This document shows, piece by piece, positions 56,603-64,000 of a stretch of 64,000 nucleotides of DNA. Origin of the DNA: Kofleriaceae bacterium (lineage in GTDB: Bacteria; Myxococcota_A; Polyangia; Haliangiales; Haliangiaceae); contig JANTGM010000016.1 in NCBI GenBank assembly GCA_024762925.1, positions 1-64,000 of the forward strand. Reading direction: 5' to 3'. Within the stretch, counting starts at the first letter, position 1, and each line of letters opens with the position of its first letter. Made by a program: the position numbers and the translations under genes. The notes under the pieces are model-generated. The model ran no database searches, was not told the origin of the DNA, and saw only the letters and a program-made list of their open reading frames with translations.

Positions 56603-58192
56603 CTACAGCGGTAGGAAGATTGTGAACGTCGTGCCCTCACCAACGATGGAGTCGGTGGTGATATAGCCGTCGTGCTTGTCGACGATAATGTCGCGGGCGA
56701 TCGCCAGGCCTTGTCCTGTGCCCCGCCCGACATCCTTGGTCGTGAAGAACGGATCAAAGATGCGTTCTTGGGTCTCCGAATCCATTCCGCATCCATTGTC
56801 CTGAATGCTGATCTTGAGCATGTGCGCCTCGTCATCAACCATCGTGCGTATCTTGATAAGGCCGGTCTCAACGCTCTTACCCGCGTCGGCAATCGCATGG
56901 GCTGCATTGACGATCATGTTGAGGAAGACCTGGTTGAGCCCTCCAAGCAGACACGGGACTACTGGTATCTCGTTGAGTTCGCAATCGATCGTTGCCAAGT
57001 AGCGGTACTCCGAATGCGCAACAGCCAGTGTGCTTTCGATCGCCCGATTGATATCACCAAGCTCCTTTAAGTCACTGTCCGGGTGCGCAAAGTTGCGCAT
57101 CGCTCCAACGATGGTCGAGATGGTCGTGATGCCTTCTGTGATCGCAGCAAAAGCGTCTGGGATTTCTTCGTAGAGAAAGCTGATGTCAACTTCTTCGGCT
57201 TCCTTCTCTGCTGCACGCAAGAGCCGGTTACAACTCTCGACGTCCGAGCGCGCATCGCAGGCTTCTTTGAACTTTGCAACGACAGTTTGGATGTCTCCGA
57301 AGGCCTCTGCGAGGAAGTGGATGTTGTTGCCAATATACTGGGTTGGCGTGTTGATCTCGTGGGCAATACCCGCCGCCAGCTGGCCAACGGCTTCGAGTTT
57401 CTGAGCAACTTGCAGCTCTCTGGCGATGCGACTCTTCTCTCGAATTTCCTGCTGCAGACGAGAATTGGTTTCGACGAGCTTGTCGAGAGCGCCTTGTAGC
57501 GCAGCTTGTTTGGCGTGCAAGAGCTCATTGGCGATCGCGAGTTCGCGTGCACGAACTTGGGCGTCACTCTCAAACCGATTGATTGAGGAGCGTAGTCCCT
57601 CTTCAAGACGCGCATAGTCGCGTCGCCGCTGTGCCGCGGCGATCATATTGGAGGCTTTCTGGACAATTTCGTTGCCAGTGAATGGCTTGTTGATGTAGTC
57701 CCACTGATCATTGCATTGCTCGCCAAAGACTTTTGCCAGTTCCTCTAAGGGCTTGTCTTGGTAGGCGGTAACGATCACGCAGTACAGGTCCGGATCGATT
57801 TTAAGTAGCTCTTGAATGGTCTTTAGACCGTCAATACCTCCAGGCATCTTCATGTCGAAGAACCCGAGATTGATCCGTTTTCCCTGCAGGTAGAGCTCAC
57901 GCGCAAGTTCGATTGCGGCTTCGCCTGTGCTCGCTGTGAGCACGTTGTAGTCCGCTCTTGGGTTTGGCACCTGCAGCGGTTTGTTGCGCCGCCGGCTGCT
58001 GCGTAGCGCTGGTCGTGCCGTGCCACTTTCGGCTGACAGATAGTGCACATAGGAGTCAAGCAAGCCCCGCTCGTCATCAACGACCAAAATTGTCGGCTTG
58101 ATCTGCCGCGAAGTTGCTTGGGCATCACCCGAATGCTCAGCTTTCGCCTCAGTCCGTGTGGCAACGAGCGGCTTAGGACTAGGCTGCGGCAT
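56603..58192 (-). CDS. Hybrid receiver - histidine kinase
   Basis: A 529-residue cytosolic protein. It starts with a receiver domain (about 30-200): ILVVDDERG supplies acidic residues, FFDMKMP the phospho-acceptor Asp, and YINKPF the Lys. The receiver has a basic insertion after the first helix. A coiled coil (about 205-285) leads to HisKA with the phospho-His in [13 protein letters not shown], and a HATPase_c domain with [18 protein letters not shown] and [10 protein letters not shown]. The start overlaps the upstream histidine kinase gene by 14 nt. The likely order is sensor kinase to receiver-kinase in a phosphorelay. Confidence 0.9.
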   Translation of the reverse strand: MPQPSPKPLVATRTEAKAEHSGDAQATSRQIKPTILVVDDERGLLDSYVHYLSAESGTARPALRSSRRRNKPLQVPNPRADYNVLTASTGEAAIELARELYLQGKRINLGFFDMKMPGGIDGLKTIQELLKIDPDLYCVIVTAYQDKPLEELAKVFGEQCNDQWDYINKPFTGNEIVQKASNMIAAAQRRRDYARLEEGLRSSINRFESDAQVRARELAIANELLHAKQAALQGALDKLVETNSRLQQEIREKSRIARELQVAQKLEAVGQLAAGIAHEINTPTQYIGNNIHFLAEAFGDIQTVVAKFKEACDARSDVESCNRLLRAAEKEAEEVDISFLYEEIPDAFAAITEGITTISTIVGAMRNFAHPDSDLKELGDINRAIESTLAVAHSEYRYLATIDCELNEIPVVPCLLGGLNQVFLNMIVNAAHAIADAGKSVETGLIKIRTMVDDEAHMLKISIQDNGCGMDSETQERIFDPFFTTKDVGRGTGQGLAIARDIIVDKHDGYITTDSIVGEGTTFTIFLPL

Positions 58193-59846
58193 GCTCGGAT
58201 CCTTGAGTACATTTCTTAGGGGCCAAACAACCCGCCTGTGGCAGCTCGATCTGAAATACTGTGCCCGTTCCAAGCTCGCTGCTGTGCAGTGTAAGGTCCC
58301 CTTCTGCTGCTCGAACAAGGCGTCTGGCGATGGCTAGGCCAAGACCGGTTCCGTCGCTTGAGCCTCGGGTGGTGAAGTTGGATTCAAATAGGAAAGGCTT
58401 ATGCTCCTCAGCGATCCCTGGGCCATCATCATCAACGAAAATGTACGCATAGCCGTCCCGACTCTCAGCGCGCAACTTGATGCGTCCCCCAGACCGACCG
58501 CGATCTTCTTCGATGGCTAGCATGGAATTTCGCATGAGGTTGGTGATGACTTGGATGAGCTCATATCGGTCGACGCACACGACGAGGCCGTGGCTACACT
58601 CTATGTCGGCCAGGATGTTTCGCTTCTTGAAACCATCCTGGAGGATATCGGCCGATTCGCGCAGAAGAGCCTCTACTTCGTGGACCATGGGCGTTCCAGA
58701 CGAGCGAGTCATGCTGCGCATGCCATCTACTATGTGGGTGATTCGATCAATTTCTTTTAGCAAGAAGGCTAGGTCGCCCTGAAGCTCGTTGCTCTGCGAA
58801 TCCAGGCTCCCTAGGAAGAGTTCTATGTTCTCTAGATCTTCGGCGAATAGTGCTTTATGTGGGTCGTCCGCGCAGGGTTCCCGAAATCCCAGGAGCAGCT
58901 TCTCAAAGCCCCCATCTCGGTAGTCGTCCTTCCAGCACGAGAGGATTTCCTGGATGAGGCCTCGCTCTTCTCGGCTTGCTGCCTTGGTGGTTTCGGAAAT
59001 TCGCACAATCCTTCCGTGCATACTGGCTACAGGATTTAGCACCTCATGAGCGGTGCGCCCTGCCATCTCACCAACGGCTGCAAGTCGTGTGGAGCTTAGA
59101 AGCTGCTCTCGGGTCTCGTGAATCGTCTGCAGGTTTGCCTCTAGTTTGCCTTGTTGTTGCGCAAGCTCGATGTCTCTTTGATGAATAGACCGAGTCATGA
59201 CGTTGAGGTGGTGAGCAAGCAAGCGCATCTCAGACGCGCCTACGTCCTGTGGGACGCTGCCCGACAAGTCTCCCCTCTTCACCGCCTTCGTGAATTCCAC
59301 CATAGCGTCTAGTGGCGATACAATCGCTGATGAGAATTTTACCGATACGATGATGGATAGGATCACAAATACGACGGCGGCCAATGCGACAATTCGAATC
59401 CAACTCCGAAGGGTATCGATCGTTGAGGTCGAGTAGGCCAGTTCGATCCGCCCAAGAGGCAATCCTTCAAAAACGACCGTGCGAGCACCAATCGCCAGCC
59501 CCTTCGACTGTCGAACAACGCCATCAGCAGGGCTTAGGGCCTGCTTTGGGCGTGTTCCGTAGGTGTATATGGTGGTGCCGTCGCTGTCTAAGAACTGTAC
59601 GTAGCGTAGCTCTTCGTCTGAAGTAAGCTGGGCCACGGCCTCGGTGAGTGCACCAATATCATTGGTTGCTAGAGCGACGTCAAGCTGTCCCAGGCGCTCA
59701 ATCGACATCGTCGTCTTGCGGCGAAGATTGTCTCGCACTGTTGGCAGAATCGTCGTCTGCAGCAAGACCAAGACCAGAACGGAGAACAGCGAGAAGACTG
59801 CTGTTGTGCCGAGTCCAAAAAGTAGTAACTGTCGTCGCAGCCGCAC
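58179..59846 (-). CDS. Membrane sensor histidine kinase
   Basis: A 555-residue kinase. TM1 is at about 8-32, a periplasmic sensor domain at about 33-145, TM2 at about 148-170, HAMP at about 172-225, HisKA with phospho-His in GEMAGRTAHEVLNPV (~263), and HATPase_c with NLMRNSMLAIEE, DDGPGIAEEH and GTGLGLAIARRL. The GTG start overlaps the stop of the PstS-like gene (TAGTG), and the stop overlaps the hybrid kinase. Coupling to a periplasmic binding protein and porin suggests it senses a small solute. Confidence 0.92.
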   Translation of the reverse strand: MRLRRQLLLFGLGTTAVFSLFSVLVLVLLQTTILPTVRDNLRRKTTMSIERLGQLDVALATNDIGALTEAVAQLTSDEELRYVQFLDSDGTTIYTYGTRPKQALSPADGVVRQSKGLAIGARTVVFEGLPLGRIELAYSTSTIDTLRSWIRIVALAAVVFVILSIIVSVKFSSAIVSPLDAMVEFTKAVKRGDLSGSVPQDVGASEMRLLAHHLNVMTRSIHQRDIELAQQQGKLEANLQTIHETREQLLSSTRLAAVGEMAGRTAHEVLNPVASMHGRIVRISETTKAASREERGLIQEILSCWKDDYRDGGFEKLLLGFREPCADDPHKALFAEDLENIELFLGSLDSQSNELQGDLAFLLKEIDRITHIVDGMRSMTRSSGTPMVHEVEALLRESADILQDGFKKRNILADIECSHGLVVCVDRYELIQVITNLMRNSMLAIEEDRGRSGGRIKLRAESRDGYAYIFVDDDGPGIAEEHKPFLFESNFTTRGSSDGTGLGLAIARRLVRAAEGDLTLHSSELGTGTVFQIELPQAGCLAPKKCTQGSEHAAA

Positions 59847-60328
59847 TAAGGCACCAGCACATAGAGTGGATTGTTTGCGTCGGTGTATGACTTGCCGCTG
59901 ATCGTTATTGCCTTCACCCAGCCAGGCATTCTGTCCGCCCGCATGTATCCGATCGCTCCGGGAAAACGAGCGACGATCTTTGCCACGTGTCGACTGCTGC
60001 TAAGGCTTCGTGGGGCGCCTCGTTCGCCGCGTACCTTTCTGTCGATCCAGTACCTGCCCACTGCACTGGGGGAAAGTCCTAGGACTTTCTTGTCGAATGC
60101 CACGCGCACTTGTGTGCGTGCAGGGCGATTGAAAGGCCTGCGAGATTGTGAGGGATTGTCTCCGTCGAAGGTTCGCCTTAGTTCTCGGAGCGACATCGAG
60201 TCAATCTTGCTGTCTCTTGCTACAACAACTACCAAGGGCACTCGGCGGTCTGCGAGTGCAGCGCGAGTGTCAGTACCGCTAAGAGAGAGAGCAAGACACG
60301 CTGCAATAAGGCTTGAAAACAGTCGCAT
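59846..60328 (-). CDS. PstS-like periplasmic substrate-binding protein
   Basis: A 160-residue exported protein with a signal peptide (MRLFSSLIAACLALSLSG). The mature part resembles the C-terminal half of phosphate-binding (PBP-like) proteins: VVVVARDSKIDSMSLRELRRTFDG, then FDKKVLGLSPSAVGRYWIDRKV and KIVARFPGAIGYM (cores quoted). It is shorter than PstS and lacks transport partners, as in small PstS-like proteins encoded beside sensor kinases. It starts on TGATG overlapping the porin stop and ends on TAGTG overlapping the kinase start. A sensory co-receptor role is likely. Confidence 0.82.
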   Translation of the reverse strand: MRLFSSLIAACLALSLSGTDTRAALADRRVPLVVVVARDSKIDSMSLRELRRTFDGDNPSQSRRPFNRPARTQVRVAFDKKVLGLSPSAVGRYWIDRKVRGERGAPRSLSSSRHVAKIVARFPGAIGYMRADRMPGWVKAITISGKSYTDANNPLYVLVP

Positions 60329-61782
60329 CAGAACACCCACGCGATCTGGAGCTCGGTGCCAAAGACCGAATCCGATGGGAGAAAGGAGGTACCATCGTCG
60401 GGTTCGCGAAACTCGAAGCGAAACGCTGTTGCCTTGAGGGTGACCTTGGGCAGCGGACGAAGTGTGATGCCACCTGTGTTCATATGAACATTGACGCCGA
60501 ATCGGTTGCTGGTCGCTGATTCATAGACTCCCCACACCATCGCGTTCTGCCATGGAAGCTCGTAGCCGAGGAGGCCATACCAGCCAAGAGTTGTGGAGTC
60601 GGGTTGTAGTGTCCCGGGCACGGCAAAATGCTGGGGACGTCCCCGCTCCGTGTAGGCGATTTGTTCAGAGACAAGCTCTCCAGCAAAGAGAAGGTTCTTC
60701 CATCGCAGCTTGAGGTCGGCGCTGAGAGTTAGGACATTACTCTCTTCATCGATTCGCGTTTCGACCATGACGTCCTCGACGCTCGTGCCGGTGACCGTCG
60801 CCTCTGGATGGTTGATGGAGCTGCGTCCATAGTTGGAAGCGCCTCCGATCGTGGCCTCGTCGAGCCAGGGCGTTTCGAGTTTGAAGCTCAGTCCGAGAGC
60901 CTTGTTGCCGTCGAGATCGCGGTATTCATCAAATGGTCCCCGCCCGTTGGCTACGGTAGCAAAGTACTTCAGTCGGTATTCGCCAGTGCGGTACTCGCCA
61001 TGCAACTGGATTCCTGTTTGCGCACTGGGCATGAGGTCCAAACCAATGATGAAGGGTTTTCGTGTTCCGATGAGAGTGGGCGACCCATGATCGATGTTCC
61101 AGATTCCGTAGGGGGTTAGCCAACGTCCGAAGCGAACTTGGAGGTACTCACTGTAGCGATACTCGAGCCAGGCTCGTTCGATGATGATTCCGCCGACCCG
61201 CACCGTATCAGCTGGGTCCGCATCGTCACGAAAGGTCGTGTTCTGTCTTTCCATCTCGATGCCAAAACCATCGCGCTGCGCCCCGTTGGGGAAGAAAGAA
61301 AACCTCACCTCGGTCAGAGAGCTCCACTTGGTTGAGATGTTGGCACGGACATAGAGGTTGAGATTGCCCACAAGGAACGTGCTGTTGTCTTGTAGATTGA
61401 GAGCCCATGGGCTGTCTGCTGGGAAGAACAGGTTGCGATACATGGTGTCTGCGAAGCCATAGATTTGCAATGCGTCGTTTTCCATGTCGATGTGGGATGT
61501 GTCGTCTAAGAATTCTTCTAGGTCGTAGTCTTCCTCGCTGTCAGAAAGGGGACTCGCGCCCGATTCGGCATTCACATATTCGGACTCGAGCTCTTCTGGC
61601 AGAGCTGGTTTGTCAAGAGTGGTGGGCCCGGTTGGTTTCTCTGGTGGTGATGGTTTGTCAAGAAGGGGCGCTCCTGTCGGTTCTTCTGGCAGGTTGGGAG
61701 CCTCGGGTTGCGCCAACGCCTCGGAAGCGCCCCCGAAGAGGGCGAGCAAGGCGAACAGGAACCTCAGAACTATACGGGGCAT
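60328..61782 (-). CDS. Outer-membrane porin-like protein
   Basis: A 484-residue protein with signal peptide MPRIVLRFLFALLALFGG...ALA. A Pro/Glu-rich periplasmic linker contains repeated LDKP...PEEP units (about 30-65). The rest is a predicted beta-barrel with alternating aromatic strands (VRFGRWLTPYGIW, RLKYFATVANGRGPF) and a C-terminal Phe (LQIAWVF), the usual assembly signal. It resembles phosphate-selective porins (OprO/OprP type) in layout. Its ATG overlaps the 3' end of the frameshifted Cys-rich gene by 13 nt, and its stop overlaps the PstS-like start. Confidence 0.82.
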   Translation of the reverse strand: MPRIVLRFLFALLALFGGASEALAQPEAPNLPEEPTGAPLLDKPSPPEKPTGPTTLDKPALPEELESEYVNAESGASPLSDSEEDYDLEEFLDDTSHIDMENDALQIYGFADTMYRNLFFPADSPWALNLQDNSTFLVGNLNLYVRANISTKWSSLTEVRFSFFPNGAQRDGFGIEMERQNTTFRDDADPADTVRVGGIIIERAWLEYRYSEYLQVRFGRWLTPYGIWNIDHGSPTLIGTRKPFIIGLDLMPSAQTGIQLHGEYRTGEYRLKYFATVANGRGPFDEYRDLDGNKALGLSFKLETPWLDEATIGGASNYGRSSINHPEATVTGTSVEDVMVETRIDEESNVLTLSADLKLRWKNLLFAGELVSEQIAYTERGRPQHFAVPGTLQPDSTTLGWYGLLGYELPWQNAMVWGVYESATSNRFGVNVHMNTGGITLRPLPKVTLKATAFRFEFREPDDGTSFLPSDSVFGTELQIAWVF

Positions 61783-62325
61783 TGTCCCTCAGGAACGCAG
61801 AGGGTGTCTTCAAAACCCAGACTGGTGAGGTCACAGCACTCCCAGCCTTCGAAACACGTTCCAACATCGCACCCCTGGACCAGGCACTGTCGGGCAATCA
61901 TCGTTTCGCAGTAGGTTGCCTCGCCAGTGGCACAGTCCTCGGAGGTTAAGCATTCTTGTCCTTGTCCCACCGGTGGCCGCTGGCAGTACGAAGTGACGTC
62001 GAGGAGATTGCATGCGTACTCGGAATCGCAATCGTCGCTAGACTCACAGGCACTCTGGGTGCCCAAAATCGCTGCTGGCACAGAAGGAATAGGTCGAATC
62101 TGCGCATGGCAAGTCCTCGGAGCACTCGACTCCAAGTCCGGCCGGCACGCTTACTTGAGGAGTGCAATCTCGCCCTTCGGATAGGACAGTGCCTTCCTTA
62201 CACTCGCAAACCCCCATCTCATTGAGCAGCTGGTCCTCACCACAGCGGTCATCACTGTCCACAATGCATGCAACGGAGAGCAGTAGGGGCAACCACAGAA
62301 GTCTGGTTTGGAGTTGAAACCACAT
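61770..62325 (-). pseudogene. Cys-rich lipoprotein with frameshift
   Basis: A lipoprotein signal (MWFQLQTRLLWLPLLLSVAC) opens a Cys-rich protein. The first frame (62325-62044) carries CGEDQLL, CECKEG and ECSEDLPC, then stops shortly after FCASSDFG. The next frame continues the same repeat pattern (ACESSDDCDSEYAC, ECLTSEDCATGEATYC, CDVGTCFEGWECC) to a stop at 61770. A single-base change in the run TTTTGGG near 62060 would restore one ~184-residue product. It may be a real frameshift, programmed slippage or a sequencing error. It is first in the porin/sensor operon. Confidence 0.75.
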
Positions 62326-62397
62326 GATTCAACTCAAACATCGGCGTGGCGACTGAGAACTTGAGCAGACGGTGTTCGTTCTTAGGTCGCCGGATGC

Positions 62398-63915
62398 CTA
62401 GCAGTTGATATCCGGGAATAGCGGCGTCACCAGATACATCTTTGCTGCCTCACAAGCGCGATCTCTTCTGCGCTCCTCCAAAGCATCCCGAGTGGTTGTA
62501 TCCAGTGCGTCCTGCATTTGTGCACCGAGTTGAGCAGCCGACACCTCATAGGGCGCGAGGTTGTCGAAGCTGGCAGCATCAGCGTCAGGGATCGAGAAGA
62601 CCATCGCAGCAACGGGTGCTAGGGCAGTGCGCTCTCCTGCTACCTCCAGTGTCATGATTTCATCGAGCACGACGGGTAAGAGATCCGCATTCATGGCGCC
62701 TTCCGGGAGGGCGGCAATGGAAGCGTCGAGTGCTCCGCTGGCAATGCGAACCACAGCGTCGTCAAAGAGTCCGCAACGGAACTCACTTCCCACTGGGCGC
62801 TTCCAATCGAGGCTTCGCACCTGTAGCACTTGCAGCGGAGTCAGTGTTTGACGTGCCACAAGTGCAAGCTCGGCACGGAGGCTTGATTCCCCTCGAACTG
62901 CCATGAGCGTTAGGTTCGCATCGTCTCCAGAGGCAGGAGTGATCCGCACTGTGTCTTGGCGCACAAACTCCAACGACTCACCAACATCGAGGGCAATCAG
63001 AAGTTCTCTTACGCTATCGTCGATCACTGCAGAGCTTCGGAATTCTCCGCTTCCGTGAATCTCTGAGACATAGTTGGCCTGCTCATCGCAGAAGAGCGGT
63101 TGCAGCAGGGAGAGTGCCTTGGAAACCTCGGCTGGTTGGTGGCGCACCTGCACACGGGCACCAGTCACCCGATCAATTCCCGCACGGATGATTGGCTCAA
63201 AGTTGGAGGCTGAGTCGAGAAGCCCAGAAGCGCTGACTTTTGCGAAGACATCGCCCGATGCACTGGCACTTGGGAGGAACTCGTCAAAAACGTGCGACCG
63301 AAATCCTGGTTCAGCATTCCACTGTGACCAGGGATTTGTCATCTCATTCATGAGAGGCTGCCAGGTGCCTAGCTCTCGTGGTCCTGCGTGACAGGCGAGA
63401 CAGTAAGCGGGTTGCACGTTCACACTCATGCCACCATCGGGGCGAGGTGCGGTTGCATATCGTCGATACTCGCCAGCGTCCTCATCCCATGCAGTCATGT
63501 GCACGATGCGAGGTTCGAAATCCTTGTTACTGGCCAGCTCTGGTAGAAGCAGAAAGAATTCACTGGCTCGCGTGGGTGCATCAGCGCAGTGGTTGAAGAT
63601 GGTCTTTGGATTGAGTGCCTCGTTGGAGAGCACCATGAAGCTTTTTTGCCGCTCTGGCTCGCAGCCAAGCACAGCACTCATACCTGTGAGAATGTCTTCA
63701 TAGTCACCAACGAGGCTGCCGTCATCTTGGACTTCAGCTCGGAGAAACTCGGAGATGGGATCAGAAAAACCCGCAACGGCTTCGAGAAGCTCATCGCGGG
63801 TTTCTGCAGCGTTGCAACGATCGTCGTTGCAGTTTTGGGCGCTATTGCCTCCGCAGCTCGCAGCAAGTGCAGCGAGTGCGAGTAGACTCGTTCCTAAGGT
63901 GCTCCTTATGAACAT
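62398..63915 (-). CDS. Haem-containing lipoprotein (single CxxCH)
   Basis: About 505 residues starting MFIRSTLGTSLLALAALAASC, a lipoprotein signal. One c-type haem site, CLACH (~168), follows the context NVQPAYCLACHAG. Extra Cys pairs near the N-terminus (CNDDRCNAAE) and the C-terminus (RRDRACEAAK...INC) may form disulfides. The rest is globular and unrecognised. TTG four codons upstream is an alternative start. The 5' end overlaps the 3' end of the upstream Cys-rich gene, suggesting an operon. A role in extracytoplasmic electron transfer is plausible. Confidence 0.75.
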   Translation of the reverse strand: MFIRSTLGTSLLALAALAASCGGNSAQNCNDDRCNAAETRDELLEAVAGFSDPISEFLRAEVQDDGSLVGDYEDILTGMSAVLGCEPERQKSFMVLSNEALNPKTIFNHCADAPTRASEFFLLLPELASNKDFEPRIVHMTAWDEDAGEYRRYATAPRPDGGMSVNVQPAYCLACHAGPRELGTWQPLMNEMTNPWSQWNAEPGFRSHVFDEFLPSASASGDVFAKVSASGLLDSASNFEPIIRAGIDRVTGARVQVRHQPAEVSKALSLLQPLFCDEQANYVSEIHGSGEFRSSAVIDDSVRELLIALDVGESLEFVRQDTVRITPASGDDANLTLMAVRGESSLRAELALVARQTLTPLQVLQVRSLDWKRPVGSEFRCGLFDDAVVRIASGALDASIAALPEGAMNADLLPVVLDEIMTLEVAGERTALAPVAAMVFSIPDADAASFDNLAPYEVSAAQLGAQMQDALDTTTRDALEERRRDRACEAAKMYLVTPLFPDINC

Positions 63916-64000
63916 TCCTGGTTGCAAACGGTTTCCACTTGCTCAACACAGAGGTTGTCCCAAGTGTTGTTGCAGCAGAATGCATCTGCTTCACAGATTT
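63906..64000 (-). CDS. 3' end of a Cys-rich secreted protein (partial)
   Basis: Thirty codons plus stop are visible at the window edge. They read ICEADAFCCNNTWDNLC, then VEQVETVCNQECS. The motif C-x-x-D-x-F-C-C-x-x-x-W-D-x-x-C-V followed by V-x-x-x-C is a repeat that I associate with large secreted proteins of myxobacteria (family memory, not a search). The stop TAA at 63906-63908 overlaps the start of the haem lipoprotein gene, so the two are probably co-transcribed. Confidence 0.7.
   Translation of the reverse strand, partial: ICEADAFCCNNTWDNLCVEQVETVCNQECS

Noticed and set aside
1-64000. CRISPR array
   Set aside because: No run of regularly spaced 25-40 bp direct repeats was found; the tandem repeats at 19002 and 20896 have only two units.

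Overview
The window looks like a chromosomal segment of a free-living Gram-negative bacterium, most likely a member of Myxococcota (the old Deltaproteobacteria). The evidence is indirect: several eukaryote-like Ser/Thr kinases, many secreted lipoproteins, Cys-rich surface proteins, multiheme cytochromes, glutathione-dependent formaldehyde detoxification, SelO, and an unusual density of domain fusions. No 16S rRNA is present, so the assignment is inference.

Positions 1-6120 (minus strand) hold the most striking locus. Read in the direction of transcription it is: tRNA-Gln(CTG), hairpins and repeats, tRNA-Phe(GAA), tRNA-His(GTG), a Ro60/Rsr-like TROVE-vWA protein, a 310-residue unknown protein, an 88-residue ubiquitin-like (beta-grasp) candidate whose last encoded residue is glycine, a minimal ThiF-type E1, then an array of about eleven tRNAs and tRNA-like elements. 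Several of the latter are structurally abnormal (short D-arm, missing T33, broken T-arm) and only some encode CCA. The protein genes have clear Shine-Dalgarno sequences and short spacers. This joins an RNA-quality-control protein, a ubiquitin-like conjugation module and a tRNA array in one apparent transcription unit. I know of no described system with this composition. No RtcB, phage structural gene or integrase is visible. An approximately 100-bp dispersed repeat flanks the island and recurs at 36.5 kb.

Positions 6.1-9.2 kb are gene-poor and contain a decayed short-chain dehydrogenase. Positions 9.27-19.0 kb form a five-gene, start/stop-overlapping operon: Ser/Thr kinase, pseudokinase fused to a five-heme cytochrome, a protein with two cyclic-nucleotide domains plus four Fe-S motifs and a membrane domain, a cytochrome/ferredoxin/flavoprotein fusion, and a vWA protein. 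It looks like a signal-controlled membrane electron-transfer complex. A second, PAS-containing kinase follows.

Positions 21-33.6 kb carry metabolic and stress genes: a hotdog thioesterase, SelO, a DUF309-GNAT fusion, HflX with a truncated ABC-F fragment, an ECF sigma factor, thioredoxin, a lipoamide-dehydrogenase-like flavoprotein, HemJ, a TSUP exporter, a CBS protein, a GCS2-CBS fusion and a DJ-1/PfpI protein. Positions 33.6-37.7 kb hold a CPA1 Na+/H+ antiporter with a cNMP domain and an RCK K+ channel. Positions 38-51 kb mix lipoproteins, a FKBP, a phosphatase-fold protein lacking its catalytic Cys, TerB-like, AlkB-like, PLD, MshEN and a second RCK protein, plus a DnaJ-PilZ-Hsp70(NBD) fusion. 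Positions 51-54.6 kb hold frmA/fghA diverging from recA. Positions 56.6-62.3 kb form a porin, PstS-like, histidine kinase, hybrid kinase operon. The window ends in a haem-containing lipoprotein and the 3' end of a Cys-rich protein.

Outside the island many first-in-operon genes lack a Shine-Dalgarno sequence and instead carry a TANNNT hexamer 6-11 nt before the start codon. This suggests frequent leaderless or near-leaderless transcription, in contrast with the strong ribosome-binding sites of the tRNA/Ro60/E1 island.
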